Notes: generated from the sequence alone by a model not told the origin. A stretch of 62,519 nucleotides of DNA from Bacteroidales bacterium (GCA_017962275.1 JAGCVQ010000070.1:1-62519), one strand, 5' to 3'. Counted from the first letter of the stretch, positions 8,801 through 16,847 are shown. Made by a program: numbers and translations.

Positions 8801-11197
8801 GATTCCGTGCCGTTGCCTTCTTCCAACATCGTACAGATTGCCTTTTATCCCGTGAATAACGGCCATGTATATTTGGATGACGTGACGGTCTATAACGGCC
8901 CGTCGTGTGTGCCGATGGGCAGCGTGACGGTGGAAGATGTGACCGCCCATGCCGCGGCGATTTCCTGGGTCGGCAACCACGATAACGGGTATGTAATCCG
9001 CTATCGGGATATTTCGGACACGGCATGGACGTACTTCACCACGACGGATACCACCTACATTATCAATGGGTTAGAGGATTCGCACACCTACATCGTGGAG
9101 GTTTCGGGCGACTGCAATGAGCCGAACTGGATGGCGGTTCAGCTCTCCACGTCGCTATCTACAGCCACATTGCCCTACTTCACGGACTTTGCGCCCACTT
9201 CCGACCGCGGCTGGCTGCTCAACAACGGCGACTGTGCCAACTATTGGACCATGGGCACCTACAACGCCGCCGATAATGTGCATGCCCTGTTTGTGACCAA
9301 CGACGGCAGCACCCCGGGATACAACATCTCGAGCTCCTCGGTGGTGACGGCGGAAAAGCTCTTCGAAGTGGCTGGCGTTGACTCCATCACCGTGGAATTC
9401 GACGTGCGCATCGGAGGGGAGAAGGATTATGATTACATCAAGTTGTTTGTGGCACCGGAATACGTTGAATATCCCGCCTCATCCGTAGTAAACAGTTACA
9501 ATCCGGGATATCCGGAATACGCTTCAAGGACTTACTCATTCTATGCATTCAACTTCTCCCCGTTCTACAGCCTTATGTCCGAACAGAACTATTTGTCCCC
9601 ATACATTTTCAACAGAACAGCGGGTGACGGTTTTGTACACATTTCCGCCGTGATGCCCAATCCGATTGCCAACAACCTGGTTTACACCCGCGCCAAGGTG
9701 GTCTTCCTTTGGAAAAACGACTATTCGGAGGGCAGCCAACCCGGCGCGATCATCACCAACGTCTCGGTGCGGGACAACTCGTGTACACCCGTGAGCAATC
9801 TGACCGTCTCAAACGTACTTTCCACCACGGCCGACATCACGTGGACACCGAGCAGCGGCGGCGAAACCGACTGGGTGGTAGAGTGCAAAGAGAGCTCGGC
9901 CCTGACCTGGAACCAGATTCTGGTGTCCGGAACCCCGGCCCTCTCGCTGTCGGGTCTCAACCCCTCCACGGAGTATGAAGTCCGCGTGAAGACCGACTGC
10001 GGCAACAGCCAGTCGATTCCGCAAAGTGTCACCTTCACCACCACGCACTGCGACTATTACTGTCCCTACACCTTCATCCTGTATGACAATCGCGGTGACG
10101 GGTGGAATGGCAACGCGGCGGTGCATGTGATGCAACAGGGGTCGGACATTGCCACCTTGGTCGCCATCAACCACCATTTGCAGAACACGCCGACCTATGA
10201 CACAGTGATGGTGGATCTGTGTCACGGCGAAGACATCACCTTGCAATGGACATGGGGCATCTGGTGGATGGAAGATGGGGTGACCGTGCTCGATCCCGAC
10301 GGCAACCAGATCTATTCGGTTTTCGGAATGACCAACCACGACTCCACGCTGACAACGTTCACAGCGAGTTGCCCGTTCGTCTCCCCGACGGTCGTCACCG
10401 ACAGCGCGAGCAACATCACGCAGACGGGGGCGGTGCTGCACGGGCACATCGAGGACTATGGCGATTTGCCCATCCTCGACCGCGGCTTCGAATGGAAACC
10501 GCTCTATGCCAGCAACTTCACAGCAGTGACAGCCACGGGAGACACCCTGTCGCATCCGCTCAGCGGTCTCTCTCCGAACACCGATTACGTCTATCGTGCC
10601 TTCGCAACCACCCTGTCGGGCACCACCTACGGCGACGACCTCGCATTCACCACGTTGAATGGGGCGACGACTTGTCCCGCGCCCACCGACCTGCATGTAA
10701 CGGATTCATCCAGCAACACCCTCGCCATCGAGTGGACCGAGAACGGCGACGCGGAGCAGTGGAACATCCAGTACCGTGCCGGCAACGGCGTGATGAGTTC
10801 CGACGTCTCCTACGCCACCTCCTACCTCATCACCGACCTTCAACCCAACACCGAATATCAGATTCAAGTACAATCGGTCTGCGGTGTCCAGACCAGCGAA
10901 TGGACACCCGTTGCAACAGCCTCCACGACCACAGGGTTGCGCAACCACGACCGATCCATCATCGTATATCCTAATCCCGCAAACAATGTGGTCTGTGTAA
11001 AATACCTAGTGAATAATAATGAATTTAGTGGCGGGATTCAGGTATGCGATGTATATGGGAAGACCGTTGTAGAGACGGGGCACGCCCCGTCTCTACCGGA
11101 AACCCGTATTGACATTTCGGGATTGTCCGCCGGCATGTATTTCGTGCGGGTGACAACGGAAGAAGGGGTTATCACAAAGGCGTTTGTGAAACAATAA
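5804..11197 (+). CDS. Giant T9SS-secreted surface protein, paralogue of the upstream gene
   Basis: A 1797-residue protein with a clear signal peptide (MKKKLYTIITLLLLCGWAQAQ split as leader and AQ cleavage site). It has the same alternation of MAM-like jelly-roll modules and FN3 domains as the gene before it. Residues about 126-358 and 359-591 are a tandem internal duplication with an exact 699-nt offset (TGCGTF...PFEEHF start each unit). A YDNRGDGWNG domain lies near 1425, two FN3 domains follow, and the T9SS sorting domain (IIVYPNPAN ... GMYFVRV ... FVKQ) is residues 1718-1797. The last FN3 is nearly identical at DNA level to that of the neighbour, suggesting recent duplication or gene conversion. 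It is probably exported to the cell surface; the ligand is unknown. Confidence 0.9.
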   Translation: MKKKLYTIITLLLLCGWAQAQTDSLQVDSTACVAPQFTVYTTGTDAVFNWYETDTITETDTFLIIYRLLSGTPQDNVYEMVTGNNGEFGEAVISGLLPLTEYLAWMAKICSGDTSAVDSATLFTTGCGTFMTPFEEHFSSSQHCWTLDPAFSYSIDYVYTTNYTYSSGYFDTVRAVSPVIDVSGLSHPYLKFSRIQNDANGMHKDLALYYREYEEDEWHDLGTFFSTTSSTDWKTDSLAIPSQSATLQLGFFSIAHENQQFPRISLDDIYVYDGTDCPPATDLMLSEISTDTAFIRWINCDTVDYQVRYRILPDTNWIYTNGMDGTAIITPVEILSNYEVQVSPLCDLVEWVSCTFSTGCGTFLAPFEEHFGSSQHCWTLDLAFSNGVDHIYTSNYVSPTVSTNYGYIDTARAISPVIDVSALANPYLKFSRTQTESNGTHKDLALYYRDYEEDEWHYLGTYITPAGSLNWKTDSLAIPSHSATLQLGFFSIQRENAQQTAIHLDDIYVYDGPECPPASDLALSGFSDDTAFIHWIADANTPYHVRYRTLPGNNWVNVNDLDGMALIEPLAPHTNYEVQVSPFCDLETWSSCTFTSPAGAVNLPYSTNFAGSADEGWEFNNGTCLNHWKIGDPGDYLQIPNALFVTFNDTVAGYGQDNFYTTITAFKRFNMSDISTVNIEFDVLCGGNIQSYTPKDYLKVFFAPATEEYPSSENSLAYAEPTASLYAMDFQDYLSQTGDTNYRYKLNLTQGNVLHISVEMPNPTPNGESKLVFVWHNDHSYYSDVQPAAIITNLHVWQNDCDVVSQLNVFDIVGQSALVSWVPPANAPTIELQYKLYAMDWSDQSVTTILLDSNYLILQNLLNDTAYDVRVRVDCGDTLGVGTWRYVSFITSCGIVVTDSTPYIENFNYVGLAPECWNLTVNPLHSWYKAWYSQALAHDNHANNDWGEECPALTPTMDISAVSNPYLKFKHELGGIRVASRTSALSPWQELATFSGNAIDSVPLPSSNIVQIAFYPVNNGHVYLDDVTVYNGPSCVPMGSVTVEDVTAHAAAISWVGNHDNGYVIRYRDISDTAWTYFTTTDTTYIINGLEDSHTYIVEVSGDCNEPNWMAVQLSTSLSTATLPYFTDFAPTSDRGWLLNNGDCANYWTMGTYNAADNVHALFVTNDGSTPGYNISSSSVVTAEKLFEVAGVDSITVEFDVRIGGEKDYDYIKLFVAPEYVEYPASSVVNSYNPGYPEYASRTYSFYAFNFSPFYSLMSEQNYLSPYIFNRTAGDGFVHISAVMPNPIANNLVYTRAKVVFLWKNDYSEGSQPGAIITNVSVRDNSCTPVSNLTVSNVLSTTADITWTPSSGGETDWVVECKESSALTWNQILVSGTPALSLSGLNPSTEYEVRVKTDCGNSQSIPQSVTFTTTHCDYYCPYTFILYDNRGDGWNGNAAVHVMQQGSDIATLVAINHHLQNTPTYDTVMVDLCHGEDITLQWTWGIWWMEDGVTVLDPDGNQIYSVFGMTNHDSTLTTFTASCPFVSPTVVTDSASNITQTGAVLHGHIEDYGDLPILDRGFEWKPLYASNFTAVTATGDTLSHPLSGLSPNTDYVYRAFATTLSGTTYGDDLAFTTLNGATTCPAPTDLHVTDSSSNTLAIEWTENGDAEQWNIQYRAGNGVMSSDVSYATSYLITDLQPNTEYQIQVQSVCGVQTSEWTPVATASTTTGLRNHDRSIIVYPNPANNVVCVKYLVNNNEFSGGIQVCDVYGKTVVETGHAPSLPETRIDISGLSAGMYFVRVTTEEGVITKAFVKQ
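11069..11096. repeat. 28-bp palindrome inside a CDS
   Basis: Half-site GTAGAGACGGGGC, read in frame as VETGHAPSL. It sits at the same place in the T9SS sorting domain as the palindrome at 5453-5480 in the paralogue, but with a different core. Confidence 0.85.
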
Positions 11198-11198
11198 A

Positions 11199-11297
11199 AA
11201 AATGAAGAATGAAGAATGCATAATGAAGAATAAATATTCCGCATTCTTCATTTTTCATTCTTCATTCTACATTATGCATTATGCATTTTGCATTAAA
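11199..11297. repeat. Heptad array with inverted halves
   Basis: AATGAAG-type units followed by ATTCTTC and ATTATGC units at 7-bp spacing, between convergent genes. It covers the last codons and stop of birA. Confidence 0.75.
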
Positions 11298-12028
11298 ACG
11301 TATCCCACCTCCTTGAACCCATACGCCTCCATCGAACCATCCTCATGTTCCAGCACCAGCCGTCCGAAACGGTCGATATCGCGGATAATTCCGGTAATCT
11401 GCTCTCCTTGAACGAGATACGGATGAAGTTCATTGAGACGGTAAAGGTGGGACAGGTACTCTTCGCGGAGGGCGGAAGCGTGCTCAAAACTCAGCAACGG
11501 ACGGCGTTCGCGCAAGACGCCGAGATACTCCTCCATCAGCGCAACGACATCGTGACGTTGGCCGGTTTCGAGGAACAGGGAGGTCGGATTCGGGATGTTT
11601 TCGGGAAACTTTTCCTCGTTGACGTTGATGCCGATGCCCGCGACGGTGAAGTCGAGGCGACCTCCGGAAACAGAATGTTCGGTGAGGTCGCCGGCAAGTT
11701 TGCGGTCGTGGACGTACATGTCGTTCGGCCACTTGATGAGGACTTCGGGAACGTACTTGGCGAGGAACTGGCGGGTGGAAGTCGCGAACCAGAGGTTGAA
11801 GACGAACTGGTCGGCGGCGGCGAGTCCTGTCTCGAAATAGATGCTGGTCAAGATGTTACAACCTCGCGAGCTATGCCACGTGTTCGTGCCCGCACCACGC
11901 CCGGCGGTCTGGAAGTCGGCACGGACAACGTAGAGGTCCGGCAGCGACTGCCCGTCAATCCGTTTTTCTCTGGCGAAATTCATCAGCCAGGCGTTGGTGG
12001 ATTCTGTTTCGATTAGATGTTGATTCAT
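11279..12028 (-). CDS. birA: Biotin--[acetyl-CoA-carboxylase] ligase
   Basis: Monofunctional biotin protein ligase, 249 residues; it activates biotin with ATP and attaches it to carboxylase carrier domains. Visible family motifs are ETESTN at the N-terminus, the biotinyl-AMP loop GRGAGTNTW, KWPND, and GIGINVN. There is no N-terminal helix-turn-helix, so it is an enzyme only and not a repressor. The ATG at 12028 is chosen over an in-frame ATG at 12160 because the longer form would run through the divergent promoter and into the neighbour. The last residues (MQNA) and stop are encoded by a heptad array, so the original stop was probably lost. Confidence 0.92.
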   Translation of the reverse strand: MNQHLIETESTNAWLMNFAREKRIDGQSLPDLYVVRADFQTAGRGAGTNTWHSSRGCNILTSIYFETGLAAADQFVFNLWFATSTRQFLAKYVPEVLIKWPNDMYVHDRKLAGDLTEHSVSGGRLDFTVAGIGINVNEEKFPENIPNPTSLFLETGQRHDVVALMEEYLGVLRERRPLLSFEHASALREEYLSHLYRLNELHPYLVQGEQITGIIRDIDRFGRLVLEHEDGSMEAYGFKEVGYVLMQNA

Positions 12029-12032
12029 TCGG

Positions 12033-12040
12033 CAAAAATA
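12033..12040 (-). promoter_or_regulatory. -7 box for birA
   Basis: TATTTTTG on the minus strand, back to back with the plus-strand box at 12042. It ends only about 5 nt before the birA ATG, so the transcript would be leaderless or nearly so. Confidence 0.6.
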
Positions 12041-12041
12041 G

Positions 12042-12049
12042 TATTTTTG
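12042..12049 (+). promoter_or_regulatory. -7 box for the DUF4197-like gene
   Basis: TATTTTTG on the plus strand, about 31 nt before the ATG at 12081. Confidence 0.6.
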
Positions 12050-12080
12050 CAGCTTGAATTTGAAAATCGAAAAAAGAGAC

Positions 12081-12776
12081 ATGAAAAAGCTGAGCATCAT
12101 ATTGGGAATAGCCCTGATTTCTGCGGTGACGCTGTTTTCCTGCAAGGACGAAAGCGGCATTTATGTGGAGCAATTATACACCAACGCACAAAAAGAGTTG
12201 GCCATCAAGGAATGTTTGAGGACCTCTGCTGATTCTGCAGTGAGCCACCTCTGTGTGGACGACGGCTTTTACAGCTACCACGATGCGGACTACCGGATCG
12301 ATTATGATTTGCTGCAGGCTTCCCTCTTCGACACATTAGAGAACCATGGTTACGGCTACCTGTCCGACACGCTGATCCTCCGTACCAACCGTCTGGCCGA
12401 AAGCTGCGGCGGACAGGTGCTCTCCGCCTTGAAGACAGCCATCGATTCATTGACGATCTCTGACCTCGACGCATTGGTGAAGGGCAGTCCCGACGCCATC
12501 ACCCGTTATTTCACGCTGATGAAGTACACCGAGCTCAAGTCCGCCTTCCAGACCCCGGTTTCCATCCGCATGAGTCTTTACGGCGTGAACGCGACTTGGA
12601 ACGAGATGGTGCAGCATTACGCACAATACACCACGACCCCGCTGAACTTCGACATCCAGAACTACATCGTGGAGGAGATGTTGGACGGCATCCTGACGGA
12701 GATGACCATTGAAGAAGGGCTCATCCGCACCGATTCCACGCACCGCAGCGAGAAGACGAAGATGCTGGGGGAATAA
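12081..12776 (+). CDS. DUF4197-like lipoprotein
   Basis: 231 residues. The start at 12081 (MKKLSIILG) gives a type II signal peptide with lipobox LFSC, so it is probably a periplasm- or outer-membrane-anchored lipoprotein. The body fits the DUF4197 pattern: an N-terminal KECLRTSADSAVSHL helix, a central ALKTAIDSLTISDL segment, and a C-terminal DGILTEMTIEEGLIR block. The biochemical role of the family is not known to me. A divergent promoter pair separates it from birA. A GTAGAGACG-type near-palindrome follows the stop. Confidence 0.75.
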   Translation: MKKLSIILGIALISAVTLFSCKDESGIYVEQLYTNAQKELAIKECLRTSADSAVSHLCVDDGFYSYHDADYRIDYDLLQASLFDTLENHGYGYLSDTLILRTNRLAESCGGQVLSALKTAIDSLTISDLDALVKGSPDAITRYFTLMKYTELKSAFQTPVSIRMSLYGVNATWNEMVQHYAQYTTTPLNFDIQNYIVEEMLDGILTEMTIEEGLIRTDSTHRSEKTKMLGE

Positions 12777-12785
12777 TCCGAGTTT

Positions 12786-12813
12786 GTAGAGACGTTGCGT
12801 GCAACGTCTCCAC
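12786..12813. repeat. 28-bp near-palindrome
   Basis: GTAGAGACGTTGCG with its near-perfect complement (one arm ends CTCCAC), between the DUF4197-like gene and pfk. Confidence 0.75.
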
Positions 12814-12856
12814 GGTGGAAAAAACAGACAATTATTAACATTTAAAAATCATCCAT

Positions 12857-14089
12857 ATGAGAAAAGACAAACTCTTCAACGGCAAAACGTTAGCGATTCT
12901 TTCCGGCGGCGGCGACACCCCGGCCATCAACTCCAGCATCGAGGCGGTGCGTAACCGCGCCTCCATGCTCGGCTTCCGCGTCTATGGCGTGCTCAAAGGC
13001 TGGAAAGGCCTGCTCGGCGACGGCGATATCGTGGATCTGACCAATATCCCTTATAACGGTCTCTACGGCGGCACCGCGCTGCTCTCTTCCCGCACCAACC
13101 CCTTCCCGAGCAAGAAGAGTCCCGAAGACCGCTCCCAACAAATCCTCCGCAACATCGAGCGCTACAAAATCGATGTGCTCGTGACCATCGGCGGTGACGA
13201 CACCAACGGAGCGGCCAAGAAGATGTACGAAACTTACGGCATCCCCGTCATCGGTTTCCCGAAGACCATCGACAACGACCTGCGCACCCGTACGTATCAC
13301 CACTACAACGGCCAGCAGCACGAGACCGTGCTCTGTCCGGGATTCCCGTCCGGCGCCATGGCCGTGAAGAAGCTCACCAGCAAGCTGCACACCACAAACG
13401 AGTCGCACCAACGCATCATGGTGCTTGAAGTGATGGGGCGCGATGCAGGTTGGCTCACCGGTTCTGCCTCCTTCGGCGGTGCCCAGATGGCTCTCGTTCC
13501 CGAAGTGGAGATGACCAAAGAGCGCAAGGAGTTCTTCTTCGAATCCGTGAAAGAGATGTACATGCGTTCCCCGAAACACAGCCTCATCATCGCCGTCTCC
13601 GAAGGCGTGCGTTGGTGGGATGACGAGAAACAGGAACTCGGCATGGTGTATGCCAGCTCTGACCTCGACGAGTACGGTCACCCGCGCTTCGGCGGCGTGA
13701 GCGGTGTCATCGCTTCCGAAATCAACAAGCGCCTCGGCATCGAGGCCCGCGGTCAGATTTCCGGCTACATCCCGCGTTCCGGCAAGTGCTACGAGTACGA
13801 CCGTCGTCTGACCTCCACCCTGGCCGACAAGGTGGTCGATCTGCTGCTCCGCGAGGACTACGGCAAGATGCCCGTACTGCGCGACATCGTGCCTTACGAC
13901 GAGCTTGAGGAGTTCCACACCGACGCCATCGAGATGGGCAACATCGGCAACTTCCCGCTGCCCGCCGCCTACTACGACCCCAACAAGTTCATGTTCACCG
14001 ATCAATATACCGACTTCCTGAGCAACATCATCGGTGCCCCGTACCGCATGGAGTTCACGCAGAAGTTCCCGATCGTGATTCCGGAATAG
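12857..14089 (+). CDS. PPi-type 6-phosphofructokinase
   Basis: A 410-residue phosphofructokinase that interconverts fructose 6-phosphate and fructose 1,6-bisphosphate in glycolysis. GGGDTPAINS (residues 17-26) is the nucleotide/diphosphate loop. GGDDT (112-116) and PKTIDND (135-141) carry the Asp and Lys that in this family mark pyrophosphate dependence, where ATP enzymes have GGDG and PGTIDND. The reaction is therefore probably reversible and PPi-linked, as in many anaerobes. MGRDAGWL and RFGGVSGVIASE are also present. No -7 box was recognised in the short leader. Confidence 0.9.
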   Translation: MRKDKLFNGKTLAILSGGGDTPAINSSIEAVRNRASMLGFRVYGVLKGWKGLLGDGDIVDLTNIPYNGLYGGTALLSSRTNPFPSKKSPEDRSQQILRNIERYKIDVLVTIGGDDTNGAAKKMYETYGIPVIGFPKTIDNDLRTRTYHHYNGQQHETVLCPGFPSGAMAVKKLTSKLHTTNESHQRIMVLEVMGRDAGWLTGSASFGGAQMALVPEVEMTKERKEFFFESVKEMYMRSPKHSLIIAVSEGVRWWDDEKQELGMVYASSDLDEYGHPRFGGVSGVIASEINKRLGIEARGQISGYIPRSGKCYEYDRRLTSTLADKVVDLLLREDYGKMPVLRDIVPYDELEEFHTDAIEMGNIGNFPLPAAYYDPNKFMFTDQYTDFLSNIIGAPYRMEFTQKFPIVIPE

Positions 14090-14160
14090 GACGTAAGATG
14101 TGTGACGTAAGACGTGTGATGACTTTTTCCAACGTCACACGTCATACGTCACACGTCAAA
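14089..14160. repeat. Heptad array (GACGTAA / CGTCACA), inverted
   Basis: Begins at the pfk stop codon. GACGTAA- and GACGTGT-type units are mirrored by CGTCACA and CGTCATA units around a short T-rich loop, so it can fold as a long hairpin. Confidence 0.75.
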
Positions 14161-14171
14161 ATATTGAAAAC

Positions 14172-15479
14172 ATGGCAGAATTCCTAATACAAGGCGGTCA
14201 CCGCCTGCACGGCGAAATACACCCGCAGGGCGCGAAAAACGAAGCTCTGCAGGTGCTTTCCGCGGTGCTGCTGACCAAGGAGCCCGTCACCATCTCCAAC
14301 ATTCCCGACATCCTCGACACGCGCCGCTATCGCGAGATTTTGGCGCTGATGGGCGTGAAAATCACAGAGGTGGATGCGCATACGTTCACTTTCCAGGCGG
14401 AGAACGTGGATTTCGAGATGCTGCACACCGACGAATTCGAACGACTATCGACGAAGATCCGCGCCTCCATTATGGTGCTCGGTCCGCTGTTGGGTCGCTA
14501 CGGCAAGGCCTACTCCGGCAAGCCCGGCGGCGACCAGATCGGGCGACGCCCGCTGACCACCCACTTCGAGGGGTTGGAGAAGCTCGGCGCAACCATTTCC
14601 ACCTCGCCCGACGAGAAGTTCTTTGAACTGGAAGCCAAGCAGTTAAAAGGTTGCTATATGCAGCTGAACGAACCTTCCGTGACCGGTACCGCCAACATCG
14701 TGATGGCCGCCGTGCTCGCCGAAGGGGAAACCACCATCTTCAACGCAGCATGCGAACCGTACCTCTACCAGCTCTGCACCATGCTCAACAAGATGGGTGC
14801 GAAGATTTCCGGCATCGGCTCGAATCTATTGAAAATTCAGGGTGTCAAGGAGTTGCACGGCTGCGAGCATCGCATCTTCCCCGATATGATCGAGGTGGGC
14901 AGCTTCATCGGCATGGCCGCCATGACCCAGTCGGAGCTGACCATCAAGAACTGCGCCTGCGACCATCTCGGGCTTATCCCCTACACTTTCCGCAAGATGG
15001 GCGTGAAGATGGAGCAGGTGGGCGACGACCTGATTGTACACGGCGAGCAACCCTACGAGATCTACTCCAACCCGAGGGAGGCCTCCATCCTGACCATCGC
15101 CGACGCGCCGTGGCCGGGATTCACCCCCGACCTCATCAGCATCGCCCTCGTGACTGCCATCCAGGCCAAGGGCAGCGTGCTGATTCACCAGAAAATGTTC
15201 GAAAGCCGTCTCTTCTTCGTAGATATGCTGCAATCCATGGGTGCGCAGATTGTGTTGTGCGACCCGCACCGTGCCATCGTGATTGGCTTGGCCCGCGAGA
15301 AGAAGCTCCGTGCCACCAAGATGTCCTCCCCCGATATCCGCGCCGGTATTGCCCTGCTCATCGCGGCTTTGTCCGCCGAAGGCACCAGCGTAATCCAAAA
15401 CGTGGAGCAGATCGACCGCGGCTACGAAGGGATTGTGGAACGGCTGAACGCATTAGGCGCGAAAATTGAGCGGGTGTAA
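14172..15479 (+). CDS. murA: UDP-N-acetylglucosamine 1-carboxyvinyltransferase
   Basis: 435 residues; it catalyses the first committed step of peptidoglycan synthesis, enolpyruvyl transfer from PEP to UDP-GlcNAc, in the cytoplasm. The N-terminal GAKNEALQ and the RPLTTHF segment are typical. The loop that carries the catalytic Cys115 in E. coli (PGGCAIG) reads PGGDQIG here, with Asp121 in the Cys position. In families with this substitution the enzyme works but is insensitive to fosfomycin, so intrinsic resistance is expected. Length is normal. A terminator follows. Confidence 0.95.
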   Translation: MAEFLIQGGHRLHGEIHPQGAKNEALQVLSAVLLTKEPVTISNIPDILDTRRYREILALMGVKITEVDAHTFTFQAENVDFEMLHTDEFERLSTKIRASIMVLGPLLGRYGKAYSGKPGGDQIGRRPLTTHFEGLEKLGATISTSPDEKFFELEAKQLKGCYMQLNEPSVTGTANIVMAAVLAEGETTIFNAACEPYLYQLCTMLNKMGAKISGIGSNLLKIQGVKELHGCEHRIFPDMIEVGSFIGMAAMTQSELTIKNCACDHLGLIPYTFRKMGVKMEQVGDDLIVHGEQPYEIYSNPREASILTIADAPWPGFTPDLISIALVTAIQAKGSVLIHQKMFESRLFFVDMLQSMGAQIVLCDPHRAIVIGLAREKKLRATKMSSPDIRAGIALLIAALSAEGTSVIQNVEQIDRGYEGIVERLNALGAKIERV

Positions 15480-15522
15480 TCTCCGCGTATCGCGCGTATC
15501 TGCACGTAAAATGAATTATGTT

Positions 15523-15556
15523 GCGCCGCATTTGAACAGATGCGGCGCTTTTTTTT
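15523..15556 (+). terminator. Rho-independent terminator of murA
   Basis: Nine-bp stem GCGCCGCAT / ATGCGGCGC, 8-nt loop, then eight T. Confidence 0.9.
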
Positions 15557-15604
15557 CGGGTTATACTGAATCGCTTGTCACACGAAGGAGTCCGTTTCGG
15601 GCAA

Positions 15605-15919
15605 CTACTTTTCCCAGCAGGTCACCACAGGATGGAGCACGAGGCCGACATTCGTATAATCGAGGCCGACAGGATCGTAATAGTTCAACGATGCGCAGTC
15701 TCCCGTTGCGGAGACGGTATCTTTGTAATACGTTTTCTCTTGCGGGATGACAGATCCCGACTTGAGGTAGATCGGCTGTCCGGCCGCATTCCACAGTACG
15801 GAATCCACCACTTCATTTTCGAGGTCGTATGCACAGGTGCAATTCACATAATTGGTGCAGTTCGCCGCGAAAAGGGCGAGCGAAACCAAAATATAAACGG
15901 AAACGATAATCCTTCTCAT
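15605..15919 (-). CDS. Small secreted Cys-containing protein or lipoprotein
   Basis: 104 residues, function unrecognised. The N-terminus (MRRIIVSVYILVSLALFAANC) is a hydrophobic leader that could end in a lipobox around the first Cys; NYVNCTC follows, and two more Cys lie near the C-terminus (GDCASL, VTCWEK). A -7 box at 15945-15952 points at it, supporting expression. It converges with murA. It could be a species-specific lipoprotein or a periplasmic disulphide-bonded peptide. Confidence 0.6.
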   Translation of the reverse strand: MRRIIVSVYILVSLALFAANCTNYVNCTCAYDLENEVVDSVLWNAAGQPIYLKSGSVIPQEKTYYKDTVSATGDCASLNYYDPVGLDYTNVGLVLHPVVTCWEK

Positions 15920-15944
15920 CTTTTTGAATGTTTTTATTCAGCCG

Positions 15945-15952
15945 CAAAAATA
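15945..15952 (-). promoter_or_regulatory. -7 box (TATTTTTG)
   Basis: Minus-strand box 26 nt upstream of the ATG at 15919. Confidence 0.6.
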
Positions 15953-15976
15953 CATTTTTTTTGTGGTTAAGAGGTG

Positions 15977-16018
15977 TTGAACTTGAACCTTGAACTTTGA
16001 ACTTGAAACCCTAAACCA
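15977..16018. repeat. Heptad array (TTGAACT/TGAACCT type)
   Basis: About six 7-bp units upstream of the glycosyltransferase promoter. Confidence 0.65.
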
Positions 16019-16027
16019 AATATTTTG

Positions 16028-16035
16028 TACCTTTG
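16028..16035 (+). promoter_or_regulatory. -7 box (TACCTTTG)
   Basis: It lies 26 nt upstream of the ATG at 16062. It also argues against a longer in-frame start at 15990. Confidence 0.7.
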
Positions 16036-16061
16036 CCGCCGAAACCCAAGTGCAGTATGAT

Positions 16062-16847
16062 ATGAACATCACCGGCATCATCACCACCCTGAACGAATCG
16101 AAAAACATCGAGGCGTGCATACGCTCGCTGCAGCGCGTGTGCGACGAGGTCATCGTGACTGACTCGTGCAGCAAAGACGACACCGTGGCGTTGGCGGAGA
16201 AGGCCGGGGCGCGGGTGTTCGTGCATCCCTACATCGGCGACGGTCCGCAGAAGAACCTGCCTTTGGAGCACGCCAAGAACGATTGGGTGCTCAGTCTCGA
16301 TGCCGATGAACGGCTGACGGACGAGCTCGTGGCGGCCATCCAAAAGCTGGATTTGGAGCACACTCCGTATGACGGCTTCGCGATTCGTCGCCGGAACTAC
16401 ATCGGCGAACGGTGGGTGAAAGCCTGCAACTGGTATCCTGACTGGCTCGTGCGTCTCTACCGAAAGGACAAGCTCCGCTTCCTCGACCGCAAGCAGCACG
16501 CCTTCGTGCCCGAGAAAAACACGAAACGCCTCAAAGCCGACATCATCCACTACCGTTACAAGAACTACGACAGCCTCTTCTCGAAACCGGAGCGCAACTA
16601 CAGCTCCCGGGGCGCAAAAATCCTCTACCTGCAAGGGAAAAAGGCCAACGCCTTCTCGCCCTTCTTCCATGGATTGGCGGCCTTCGTCAGCAACTACTTC
16701 TTCCGGGGCGGCATCCTCGGCGGCCTTGATGGCTACGTCCTCTCGCGCGCCGTCGCCCACAACAGCTTCCTGAAATACGCGAAACTACTGGAATTCCAAC
16801 GCGACAAATCGGTGAGGGATGCCGAAGATTGGGATTCGGTGTGGTAG
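16062..16847 (+). CDS. Family 2 glycosyltransferase, LPS core type
   Basis: 261 residues with a GT-A fold. The N-terminal MNITGIITTLNES and the SLDADERL motif (the DxD-type metal/nucleotide-sugar site) are typical of family 2. RRRNYIGERW and WYPDWLVRLYRK resemble the WaaE/KdtX-like group that adds sugars to the LPS inner core. The start at 16062 is fixed by the -7 box at 16028. The enzyme is probably cytoplasmic and membrane-associated. The donor and acceptor cannot be told from sequence. The stop codon TAG opens a TTAGTAG heptad array. Confidence 0.88.
   Translation: MNITGIITTLNESKNIEACIRSLQRVCDEVIVTDSCSKDDTVALAEKAGARVFVHPYIGDGPQKNLPLEHAKNDWVLSLDADERLTDELVAAIQKLDLEHTPYDGFAIRRRNYIGERWVKACNWYPDWLVRLYRKDKLRFLDRKQHAFVPEKNTKRLKADIIHYRYKNYDSLFSKPERNYSSRGAKILYLQGKKANAFSPFFHGLAAFVSNYFFRGGILGGLDGYVLSRAVAHNSFLKYAKLLEFQRDKSVRDAEDWDSVW

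Noticed and set aside
12890-14005. 371-codon open frame on the minus strand opposite the phosphofructokinase gene
   Set aside because: It has no recognisable domain, is Val/His/Gly/Glu-rich as expected from antisense of GC-rich codons, and mirrors a certain gene.
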